Of a stretch of DNA of 64,000 nucleotides, positions 8,813 to 17,552 are shown one piece after another. Source of the stretch: Bauldia sp963759235 (GTDB taxonomy: Bacteria > Pseudomonadota > Alphaproteobacteria > Rhizobiales > Kaistiaceae); assembly GCA_963759235.1 (NCBI GenBank), contig CAVWYO010000002.1:25957-89956 (forward strand), written 5' to 3'. The stretch's first letter is position 1. Every line of letters starts with the position of its first letter. The notes beneath the pieces were generated by a model. It did no database searches, was not told where the DNA came from, and worked only from the letters and a program-made list of their open reading frames with translations. The translations under genes were made by a program, and so were the position numbers.

Positions 8813-9862
8813 GTGACCGACAAGGACTTCGCGCTCGCCTGTCCCGCCCCGGCCGGCGACGGCGACACGGTCCAGATGGCCCATGGCGGCGGCGGCCGGG
8901 CCATGGAGCGGCTGCTCGACACCATCATCCGGCCGGCCTTCGACAATCCGGAACTGGCGCGCCGTCACGACGGGGCGAGGCTCGACCTCAAGGGCCCGGT
9001 TGCCTTCACCACGGATTCCTACGTGGTGCGGCCGCTGTTCTTTCCCGGCGGCGACATCGGCACGCTGGCGGTCAACGGCACCGTCAACGACCTCGCCATG
9101 TGCGGCGCGCGGGCGGCCTATCTCAGCGTCGGCCTGATCCTCGAAGAGGGGCTGCCGCTCGGCACCTTGCGGCAAGTGGTGGTCTCGATGCGGGCGGCGG
9201 CCGACGCCGTCGGCGTCAAGCTGGTGACCGGCGACACCAAGGTCGTCGATCACGGCAAGGCGGACGGCGTCTTCGTCAACACCGCCGGCCTCGGGCCGAT
9301 CGTCGCCTCCGCCCCGATCGGGCCGGCGGAAGTGCGGCCGGGCGATGCGGTGATCCTCAGCGGCGACATCGGCCGGCACGGCATCGCGGTGATGGCGGCA
9401 CGCGAGGGCTTCGGCTTCGAGACCGTCATCGAGAGCGACTGCGCGCCGGTGCTCGACCCGGTGCTGGCGCTGATCGAGGCGGGCGTCGCCGTCCATTGCC
9501 TCCGCGATCTCACCCGCGGCGGGCTGGCGAGCGCCGTGGTGGAGATCGCCGAGACCGCGGAGGTGGCGATCGCGCTGGACGAGGCGGCGATCTCGGTCCG
9601 TGACGATGTCGACGCCGCTTGCGAGCTCCTCGGCCTCGACCCGCTGCACGTCGCCAACGAGGGCCGGTTCGTCGCTTTCGTCGCCGCCGGCGAGGCCGAT
9701 CGTGCGGTCGACATCCTGCGGTGCTTTCCGATGGCGGCCGAGGCCGCGCGAATCGGGACGGTGAACGAAGGCAGAGCCGGCGAAGTCTCAAGCCGCGGGC
9801 CGCTCGGCGTCGCCCGCATCATCGACATGTTGAGCGGCGAGCAATTGCCCCGGATATGCTGA
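8813..9862 (+). CDS. hypE: Carbamoyl dehydratase HypE
   Basis: 349 residues from GTG 8813; the frame is open upstream through hypD, but homology starts here. An N-terminal MAHGGGGRAMERLLD glycine-rich segment, FTTDSYVVRPLFFPGGDIG, and the essential C-terminal PRIC tail, whose Cys receives the carbamoyl group from HypF and dehydrates it to cyanide, are all present. It belongs to the PurM-like ATPase family. It closes the hydrogenase/maturation operon; hypB is not found anywhere in the window. Confidence 0.95.
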   Translation: MTDKDFALACPAPAGDGDTVQMAHGGGGRAMERLLDTIIRPAFDNPELARRHDGARLDLKGPVAFTTDSYVVRPLFFPGGDIGTLAVNGTVNDLAMCGARAAYLSVGLILEEGLPLGTLRQVVVSMRAAADAVGVKLVTGDTKVVDHGKADGVFVNTAGLGPIVASAPIGPAEVRPGDAVILSGDIGRHGIAVMAAREGFGFETVIESDCAPVLDPVLALIEAGVAVHCLRDLTRGGLASAVVEIAETAEVAIALDEAAISVRDDVDAACELLGLDPLHVANEGRFVAFVAAGEADRAVDILRCFPMAAEAARIGTVNEGRAGEVSSRGPLGVARIIDMLSGEQLPRIC

Positions 9863-9922
9863 GGGAGCGGGAAGAAAAACGTCGCCGCGTCCTTCGACCA
9901 GGTCGGGGGGCAGGTCATGCGG

Positions 9923-9936
9923 CGGGCTTTCGCCCG
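9923..9936 (+). terminator. Short GC hairpin downstream of hypE
   Basis: CGGGC-TTTC-GCCCG, 60 bases after the hypE stop, could act as a terminator of the hydrogenase operon. It lacks a T-run, so intrinsic termination is doubtful. Confidence 0.25.
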
Positions 9937-9991
9937 GCGCGGTCCGGGATGAGCGGCGTGGTTGGTGGAGATGACCACGCAACACACACCA

Positions 9992-10108
9992 CGTCATGCC
10001 CGGGCTTGACCCGGGCATCCATGCCGGAACCGCTCAGCCTGAGTGGCGTCGTTTGAGTGCACGGCACGGGAAATGGCATGGATGGCCGGGTCAAGCCCGG
10101 CCATGACG
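9992..10108. repeat. Pair of inverted 34-base dispersed palindromic repeats
   Basis: 9992-10025 and 10075-10108 are inverted copies of each other with only two substitutions, and each is itself palindromic around GGGCTTGACCC / GGGTCAAGCCC. Repeats of this form are widespread between genes in many alphaproteobacterial genomes. They occupy most of the gap between hypE and the exporter genes; no coding sequence is evident at 9863-10306. Confidence 0.75.
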
Positions 10109-10186
10109 GTGGAGGGAGTGGGGCGGGGGCGCATGCAGTCCGGCGGGAATGCCCCCTCCACCATGCTTCGCACGGTCCCCCTCCCC

Positions 10187-10202
10187 CGCTTCGCAGGGGA
10201 GG
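10187..10202 (+). repeat. Third copy of the 16-base repeat arm seen near hypD
   Basis: CGCTTCGCAGGGGAGG is identical to 7525-7540, and the following bases (AT) also match. It shows that the element flanks the hyp genes on both sides and is a dispersed repeat rather than a hyp-specific regulator. Confidence 0.7.
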
Positions 10203-10296
10203 ATACGAGGCGGCTCACTCAGTCACGCGGGCGACATGCGGAGGCCGAAGGCCAGACTTGGTCATGCTGAAACCTGAGCGCGTCGGCCACGGAACG

Positions 10297-10310
10297 TTGA
10301 TCCCGATCAA
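10297..10310. promoter_or_regulatory. Perfect FNR/FixK-type palindrome at the 3' end of the HlyD gene
   Basis: TTGATCCCGATCAA matches TTGAT-N4-ATCAA exactly. It overlaps the stop codon of the membrane fusion protein gene. No gene start lies near on either side, so function is uncertain. Confidence 0.35.
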
Positions 10311-11521
10311 CTTTCGCCGGCCGCGCGGTCTTCGACGGCGACGCCGTCGACGACGCGATCGCTCGGGTGAAGGACGACCGTGTCGCCCTTCGTCAGGCCG
10401 TCGACAACCTCGGCCGCGTGACCGTTGCGATGGCCGAGGACGACACGGGTCGCCACCGCCTTGCCGTCGACGATGCGGAACGCCGCCCAGTCGGCGCCGG
10501 TGCGGAAGAGGGCGCCGAGCGGCACCTGAAGCACGTCGTCGCCCTGCCAGGTGGTGATGTGGACCATGACGCGGAATTCGTGGCCGAGCCGTTCCCATTT
10601 GTCCGCCGCGTCGGCGATATCGAGAATCGCGTCGACGCGCTGCTCCTCGATGCCGAGCGCCGAGACCTTGGTGTAGGCGGCGGGATCGACCCGGCGCACC
10701 TCGGCCGAAAGGGTGGGTCCGCCCCAGTCGTCGATCGTGGCGCGGCTGCCGGGATGGACGTTGACCGCGTCGCTCGACAGAAGGTGCACGATGATCTCCA
10801 GGTCGCGGGGATTGCCGATCTCGAGCAAGGCCTCGCCGGCCGTCACCACCTGCTCGCTCTCGGTCAGGAGCTTGAGGACGGTGCCGTCCACCGGCGCGCG
10901 GAGCGTCAGACAGCAGGGATCCCGGGCGCCGCTTTCGAGCTGGTCGGGTTCGATAAGCCTCGCTTCGGCGCTCGACAGCTCGCTGTCGCGAAGCTCCGCC
11001 GTCGCCTTGGCTTCCGCCACCTGGGCCTTGGCGGTGTCGAGATCGGCCGCCGCCTTGTCGAAGGCACGCGTCGAGATGGTCCCCGCCTTGGACAATTCCT
11101 CGGCGCGGTCAAGGTCGCCCTGCGCCAGCCGTTCCGAGGCTTCGGCCGCCGCCACCTGGGCCTTCGCCAAGCTCACGGCCGAGCGGGCGGCCTCGACCGC
11201 CGCCTGCAGCTCCCGGCGCGAGCGGACGTCGAGAAACGGCGGGTCGGCCGGATGGATCGAGGCAACCGCCGTGGTGTCGCGGAAGACCTCGTCGCCCACC
11301 TCGACCGGCAGACGTTCGACCCGTCCGGCGACCGGCGCCGATACGCGGAAGACGTCGCGGATGCGGGCGATTCCCTCCTCGTCGATGGTGACCGTCAGCG
11401 GGGCCTGGTCGACCGTCGCGATGTCAACCGGCACCGGCCGGGGGCTCAGCGCATAGACCGCCGCGGCGACCACCAGCGCCAGGACCACCAAGCCGATCGC
11501 CCGCTTGATCCATTTCTGCAT
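10307..11521 (-). CDS. Periplasmic adaptor / membrane fusion protein (HlyD/MacA family)
   Basis: 404 residues. One N-terminal membrane anchor (AIGLVVLALVVAAAVYAL) is followed by a beta-barrel/lipoyl half-motif, a long Ala/Glu-rich alpha-helical hairpin (about residues 95-190, heptad-like) and a second lipoyl half (LRAPVDGTVLKLLTESEQVV). Such proteins bridge an inner-membrane ABC permease to an outer-membrane channel. It is the last gene of a three-gene unit (ATPase, permease, adaptor) and starts 3 bases after the permease stop. Substrate unknown. Confidence 0.88.
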   Translation of the reverse strand: MQKWIKRAIGLVVLALVVAAAVYALSPRPVPVDIATVDQAPLTVTIDEEGIARIRDVFRVSAPVAGRVERLPVEVGDEVFRDTTAVASIHPADPPFLDVRSRRELQAAVEAARSAVSLAKAQVAAAEASERLAQGDLDRAEELSKAGTISTRAFDKAAADLDTAKAQVAEAKATAELRDSELSSAEARLIEPDQLESGARDPCCLTLRAPVDGTVLKLLTESEQVVTAGEALLEIGNPRDLEIIVHLLSSDAVNVHPGSRATIDDWGGPTLSAEVRRVDPAAYTKVSALGIEEQRVDAILDIADAADKWERLGHEFRVMVHITTWQGDDVLQVPLGALFRTGADWAAFRIVDGKAVATRVVLGHRNGHAAEVVDGLTKGDTVVLHPSDRVVDGVAVEDRAAGES

Positions 11522-11524
11522 CCT

Positions 11525-13889
11525 TTACTCCCTTGTCTTCAGCACCTGGACAAGATCGAGACGGTCGACCCGGCGGCGCACGATCAGCGCCGAGGCGAGA
11601 GCGGCGACGAGAACGACGATGCTCGACACCGCAAAGATCCGCGGCTCGATGACGAAGGGAACGCGGAACAGGTCGGTGGCGAGACTGCTGGTAACGATGA
11701 TGCCGAGCCCGGTGGCGATCAGCCAGCCAAGCGGCTGGGCGGCGGCGACGATGACGCCGATCTCGATGAGGAGGACGTTCGACACCTCCGACCGCCGGAA
11801 GCCGAGCACCCGCAGCGTGGCAAGCTCGCGGGCGCGTTCGGAAAGCTGGATGCGGGCGCTGTTGTAGACGACCCCGAAGGCGATGATGACGCTGAGCGTC
11901 AGATAGACGGTGAGCATCATGCCCATGCTCTCCTGCATGGTCTCCTGGAAGCGCTGGCGCGATCGGCCCTGCAGTGCGACGGCGGATATCTGCGGCGTCG
12001 CTTTCACCGCGGCGTAGAGCTCGTCGAGGCGGTTCGGGTCGAGCTCCAGGTGAACGCCCGAGACGCGGGGGCCGGTGCCGGCGAGGCGGGCCAGCGCGTC
12101 GATGTCCATGAACACCATCAGGCCGAGATAGCTCTGGATCACCTGGGTGACGGGCACCTCGACCGTGCGGCGATCGCCGTCGAGAAACGCGACCTCGGCC
12201 GTGTCGCCGGGGCGCAAATGCAGGAGCTGGGCGACGCGGTCGCCGATGGCGAGGCCGGTGCTCGGCAGAACCACCGGCTTGAGGTCGAGGTCGAGCACCC
12301 GGCTGAGCTCGGTCCCCGGCGGCTTGCCGATGATAGCGAGCTGCCGCTCGTACTGGCCGTTGCGGATGGTGACCGGGGCCGAGAGATAAGGCTCGGCCGC
12401 CATCACGCCGGGCAGCTTCTCCGCCGCCTGGAGGGCTTCCGGCGGGCGGGCGGAGGTGAAGACCAGCGTCGCGTCCTGCCGGTCGGTGCGGAAATAGATC
12501 GCGTCGATCATGAAGTCGACCGACGAAAGCGTCCCCATGGCAAGCCCCATCAGGGCAACCGCAAAGGCGGTGCCGACGATGGTGAGGCCCGAGCGGAGCG
12601 GGTGGCGCAGAAGATGGCGAAGCGCCATGGTCGCGATCTGGGAGAGGATTCGCGTGCGGGCGACCAGGCCGCCGAGGAACTGACGGTAGACCTGCGGGGC
12701 CGGCGGCCGCATGGCGACCGCGGCCGGGAGCGCGAACACCGAGGTGATCGCCCGGAGCGCGCCGGCAACGGCGGCGGCGAGGCTGACGCCGGCGGCGATC
12801 AGATAGATGTCGAGGTCGGAGCGGAAGACGAGGAACGGGAAGCTGTAGAACCTGGAATACATGACCGTCATGCCACGGCCGAGAAGCGTGCCCGCCACCG
12901 CGCCGATGGCGATGCCGACCACCGCGATGACGAGGACCAGCTTGAGATAGTGCCAGGCGACGGCAGTGCGGCCATAGCCGAGCGCCTTGAGGAGGCCGAT
13001 CTGCTCGCGCTCCAGGGCGACCAGCCGCGACAGGATCATGTTGAGCAGAAACGCCGACACCAGCAGGAAGATCGGCGGGATCATGCGCGCCATGCCGCCG
13101 AGCTGGTCCATTTCGCCCTGCAGAAAGGCGTTGGAGAGCTGGTCCTTGCGACCGTGGGCGCCGGTGCCGCCATAGGGCTCCAACAGCGCGTCGACCTTTT
13201 CGATCACCGCGGTTTCGCTGGCATCGCGCAAGAGCCTGAGGCTCAGCGAATTGAATGCGCCGTCGAGATCGAACACCGAGGCGAGGGCTGCCTCGGGCAT
13301 CCAGATCACGCCGAAGCGGCGGGCGTCGGGCATCATGTCGCCGGGCCCGAGCGTGTAGACATATTCGGGCGAAAGCACGATGCCGACGACCGTCAGCGTT
13401 GTCTTGGCGCTGCCGACGATGGCGTCGAACCGCGACCCGATCTCGAAGCCATGCGCCGTGGCGAAGGCCGAAATCGATCGCCACCTCGTTGGAGCGGCCG
13501 GGTTCAGGCAGCCGGCCCCGGCGGATGAACAGGTCATTGACCGTGATATCGCGGCCGGGGGGAATCGAGACCAGGAGCCCGGTCGCCGGCTCGCGGAAGC
13601 CCTCGATATCGAGGAGCGCCGGCTCGACGATCCGCGCCTCGACCGCGGCGACGCCATCGATGGCGGCGATCTGATCGGCAACGCTCTTCGGTGCCCGGAC
13701 GGCGGAAGCGAAAACGTCGCCGAACTTGTAGCGCTCGTAGTAGGCGGAGCGGGTTTCCTCAAGCGAACGATGGGCGCCGACGGCCAGAATGAGGGTAGCG
13801 ACGCCGCAGGCCATGACCAGGGCGATGGCGAACGACTGGGCCCACAGCCGGCGAAGATCGCGGAGGAGCTTGATGTTGAGGGTTCCCAT
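11525..13889 (-). pseudogene. FtsX/MacB-type ABC transporter permease, interrupted by a one-base frameshift
   Basis: The first about 140 codons (MGTLNIKLLRDLRRLWAQ, a first TM segment, periplasmic domain up to NEVAID) are in one frame; the rest (AFATAHGFEIGSRF onward, with the remaining TM segments of two FtsX-like domains) is in another. Removing one T from the run corresponding to plus-strand AAA at 13471-13473 restores a continuous 787-residue reading (VAIDSAFATAHGF). GTG 13898 overlapping the ATPase stop is an alternative start. With the neighbouring ATPase and adaptor it forms a DevBCA/MacAB-like exporter. It may be a real mutation or a sequencing error. Confidence 0.85.
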
Positions 13890-13894
13890 CGCGC

Positions 13895-14650
<756 letters not shown>

Positions 14651-14652
14651 GC

Positions 14653-14666
14653 TTGACGCAGGTCAA
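14653..14666 (+). promoter_or_regulatory. FNR/FixK/Dnr-type box upstream of the AhpD-like gene and ppsA
   Basis: TTGACGCAGGTCAA fits TTGA-N6-TCAA with perfect TTGAC/GTCAA arms. Its centre is 94 bases upstream of the ATG at 14754; a weak -10-like CATTCT at about 14688 has the spacing expected for activation from a -41.5 position. It suggests low-oxygen control of the AhpD-like/ppsA pair. Confidence 0.55.
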
Positions 14667-14753
14667 TGCCCGCCCCGGTTCCTTCGGCATTCTCCCCGGC
14701 GACAAGGCGGCGCATATCCGCCGGACACCTTCGCTACGACGCCGGGAGTTACC

Positions 14754-15110
14754 ATGAAAGATTATCAGGAGATGGCACGCGAGGTTTCCCTCTCGGCGGC
14801 GGCCCTGCGCCGCGGTCTGCCGGAGGCGATGGCCGGGTTCGCGGGGCTGGGCAAGGGAGCCTATGCCGCGGGGACGTTGAGCACTAAGTTCAAGGAACTG
14901 ATCGCGCTCGCCCTTTGCGTCGCCTCGCGCTGCGACGGCTGCGTCGCCTACCATGCCAAGCGGGTCTGCGACCTTGGAGCCTCCAAAGAGGAAGTCGTGG
15001 AGACGATCGGCGTGGCGATCCAAATGGGCGGCGGACCGTCGATGGTCTACGGTGGCGAGGCGCTGCGTGCATTCGAGGCCTTTCAAGTTCAAACAGTGCC
15101 AGGGGAGTGA
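14754..15110 (+). CDS. Carboxymuconolactone decarboxylase / AhpD-like family protein
   Basis: 118 residues, all-helical. The LKELIALALCVASRCDGCVAYHAKR-type segment (residues about 45-70) has the CxxC and nearby His of AhpD-like alkylhydroperoxidase domains, suggesting a thiol-disulfide peroxidase-type activity in the cytoplasm. A ribosome-binding site (GGGAG, 14743-14747) supports ATG 14754 against longer upstream frames. It ends 3 bases before ppsA, so the two are likely co-transcribed from the FNR-type promoter. The exact substrate cannot be told. Confidence 0.85.
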   Translation: MKDYQEMAREVSLSAAALRRGLPEAMAGFAGLGKGAYAAGTLSTKFKELIALALCVASRCDGCVAYHAKRVCDLGASKEEVVETIGVAIQMGGGPSMVYGGEALRAFEAFQVQTVPGE

Positions 15111-15113
15111 TCG

Positions 15114-17510
15114 ATGGCCCAGTCTGACGTTCTGTGGTTCGAAACCGTCAAACGCTCCGACGTCGGAATCGTCGGCGGGAAGAATTCATCGCTGGGCGAG
15201 ATGGTGCAAACCCTCTCCGCCAAGGGCGTGCGGGTGCCGCCCGGCTTCGCGACGACGGCGAACGCCTATTGGCGCTATGTCGATGCCAACGCGCTCCGAC
15301 AGGGGATCACCGACCGGCTTGCCGACATGAATGCGGGCAAGAAGACGCTTGCCGAGACCGGGCAGGCGATTCGCAGCGCCTTCCTCCACGGCGAATGGCC
15401 GGCGGTGACGGCCGACGCGATAACCACCGCCTATGCCGAGCTTTGCCGGCGCGCCGGCAAGGACGAGATGGACGTCGCCGTGCGCTCCTCGGCGACGGCG
15501 GAGGACTTGCCTGACGCGAGCTTCGCCGGTCAGCAGGAGACCTACCTCAACATTCGCGGCGAACGGGCGCTTCTCGACGCGTGCCGTCGCTGCTACGCTT
15601 CGCTATTCACCGACCGGGCCATCTCCTATCGGCAGGTGCGCGGCTTCGACCATCTCCAGGTCGCGCTGTCGATCGGCGTGCAGCAGATGGTGCGCTCCGA
15701 CATCGGCGGCTCCGGCGTGATGTTCTCGATCGACACCGAGACCGGCTTCGACAAGGTGGTGCGGATCGACGCGGCCTGGGGACTGGGCGAGAACGTCGTG
15801 CAGGGCGCGGTCGACCCGGACGCCTATCAAGCGTTCAAGCCGCTGCTTGCCGACGAGTCGCTGCTGCCCATCGTCGAAAAGACGCTCGGCGAGAAGGCGA
15901 TCAAGATGGTCTACGCCACCGGCGAGCGGCCGACCAAGAACGTGCCGACCTCCAAGCGGGAGCGGGCGACCTTCGTGCTCAGCGACCAGGAGATCGTCAC
16001 GCTGGCGCGCTGGGCGACGGCGATCGAGAAGCACTATGGCTGCCCGATGGACATGGAATGGGCCAAGGACGGCGAGAGCGGCGAGATCTTTATCGTCCAG
16101 GCGCGTCCGGAGACCGTGCAGTCGCGGCGCGCGGCGAACGTCTTCAAGTCGTACCGGGTGATCGAAAAGGGCAAGACGCTGACCACCGGCCTCAGCATCG
16201 GCGGTGCCATCGTCGCCGGCCGCGTCTGCCTGATCGAGGACGTGCGCGACATCGACAAGTTCGTCGACGGGGCGATCCTGGTCACCGGCATCACCGATCC
16301 CGATTGGGTGCCGATCATGAAACGGGCGACGGCGATCATCACCGATCACGGCGGCCGCACCTCTCACGCCGCTATCGTCAGTCGCGAGCTCGGCCTGCCG
16401 GCGGTGGTCGGCACCGGCGACGCCACCCACGTCCTCCACACCGACCAGGAAGTCACCGTTTCCTGCGCCGAGGGCGATCAGGGCTTCGTCTATGAGGGAA
16501 CGGCGAAGTTCGAGATCGAGGAACTCGATCTGGCGACGCTGCCGAAGACCAAGACCAGCGTGATGCTCAACCTCGCCAATCCAGCCGCGGCGTTCAACTG
16601 GTGGCAGATCCCGGCCGACGGCGTCGGCCTCGCCCGCATGGAGTTCGTCGTCACCAATCAGGTGCGCGTCCACCCGATGGCGCTGGTGCGGTTCGATTCG
16701 CTGAAAGACGAAGCGGCGAAGAAGGAAATCGCGGCGATCACCGTCGGCCACGACGACAAGACCGAGTATTTCATCGACACGCTGTCGCGCGGTCTGGCGC
16801 GGATCGCGGCGGTGGTCTACCCGAAGCCGGTGATCGTTCGAATGAGCGATTTCAAGACGAACGAATATGCCGGGCTGGTCGGCGGGCGGGAGTTCGAGCC
16901 GGCCGAAGAGAACCCGATGATCGGGTTCCGCGGCGCCTCGCGCTACTATTCGCCGCGCTACCGGGAGGGCTTCGCCCTCGAATGCCGGGCGATCCAGCGG
17001 CTGCGCAACGAGCTTGGTTTCAAGAACGTCGTGGTGATGATCCCCTTCTGCCGCTCGGTGAAGGAAGCCGACAAGGTGCTGGAGGTGATGGCCGAAAACG
17101 GGCTGAAGCGCGGCCAGGACGGACTCGAGGTCTATGTGATGTGCGAGATCCCGTCGAATGTCATTCTGGCGGGTGCCTTCGCCGAACGCTTCGACGGCTT
17201 CTCGATCGGCTCGAACGACCTCACCCAGCTCACCCTCGGCGTCGACCGGGATTCGGAGGAGCTGGCCGGCCTGTTCGACGAGGAGGACGACGCGGTCGAA
17301 TGGATGATCGCCAGTGTCATCGAGGCCGCCCACAAGGCCCACGCCAAGATCGGCCTCTGCGGCCAGGCGCCGAGCGATCATCCGGAGTTCGCGCGCTTCC
17401 TGGTCGGTTGTGGCATCGACTCGATGTCGGTGAGCCCCGACAGCTTCTTTGCCGTCAAACGTCACGTGGCCGAGGCCGAGGCCGGCGAGCCGGCTCGCAA
17501 ACGCGCGTGA
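15114..17510 (+). CDS. ppsA: Phosphoenolpyruvate synthase
   Basis: 798 residues. Order: N-terminal ATP-grasp pyruvate/phosphate-binding domain (VGGKNSSLGEMV, AVRSSATAEDLPDASFAGQQET), central phosphohistidine domain with DHGGRTSHAAIVSREL (active His418), and the C-terminal PEP/pyruvate barrel ending in GLCGQAPSDHPEFARFL. It converts pyruvate plus ATP to PEP, AMP and phosphate. Pairing with an AhpD-like gene, an FNR-type box and a convergent PfkB/kinase unit points to a micro-oxic or stress-linked carbon module rather than plain gluconeogenesis; this is inference. Confidence 0.95.
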   Translation: MAQSDVLWFETVKRSDVGIVGGKNSSLGEMVQTLSAKGVRVPPGFATTANAYWRYVDANALRQGITDRLADMNAGKKTLAETGQAIRSAFLHGEWPAVTADAITTAYAELCRRAGKDEMDVAVRSSATAEDLPDASFAGQQETYLNIRGERALLDACRRCYASLFTDRAISYRQVRGFDHLQVALSIGVQQMVRSDIGGSGVMFSIDTETGFDKVVRIDAAWGLGENVVQGAVDPDAYQAFKPLLADESLLPIVEKTLGEKAIKMVYATGERPTKNVPTSKRERATFVLSDQEIVTLARWATAIEKHYGCPMDMEWAKDGESGEIFIVQARPETVQSRRAANVFKSYRVIEKGKTLTTGLSIGGAIVAGRVCLIEDVRDIDKFVDGAILVTGITDPDWVPIMKRATAIITDHGGRTSHAAIVSRELGLPAVVGTGDATHVLHTDQEVTVSCAEGDQGFVYEGTAKFEIEELDLATLPKTKTSVMLNLANPAAAFNWWQIPADGVGLARMEFVVTNQVRVHPMALVRFDSLKDEAAKKEIAAITVGHDDKTEYFIDTLSRGLARIAAVVYPKPVIVRMSDFKTNEYAGLVGGREFEPAEENPMIGFRGASRYYSPRYREGFALECRAIQRLRNELGFKNVVVMIPFCRSVKEADKVLEVMAENGLKRGQDGLEVYVMCEIPSNVILAGAFAERFDGFSIGSNDLTQLTLGVDRDSEELAGLFDEEDDAVEWMIASVIEAAHKAHAKIGLCGQAPSDHPEFARFLVGCGIDSMSVSPDSFFAVKRHVAEAEAGEPARKRA

Positions 17511-17552
17511 GGGGAGCACGATACGCCGCGGCGCGACCGTCAGGAAGCCGGC

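Noticed and set aside
10367..13528. A 1053-codon open frame on the plus strand opposite the exporter genes
   Set aside because: It is antisense to clearly homologous HlyD and permease sequences. The composition is the Arg/Asp/His-rich pattern of high-GC shadow frames and has no recognisable domain.
15603..17519. A 638-codon minus-strand frame over ppsA
   Set aside because: Antisense shadow of a highly conserved gene, with low-complexity Asp/His/Arg composition and no motif.
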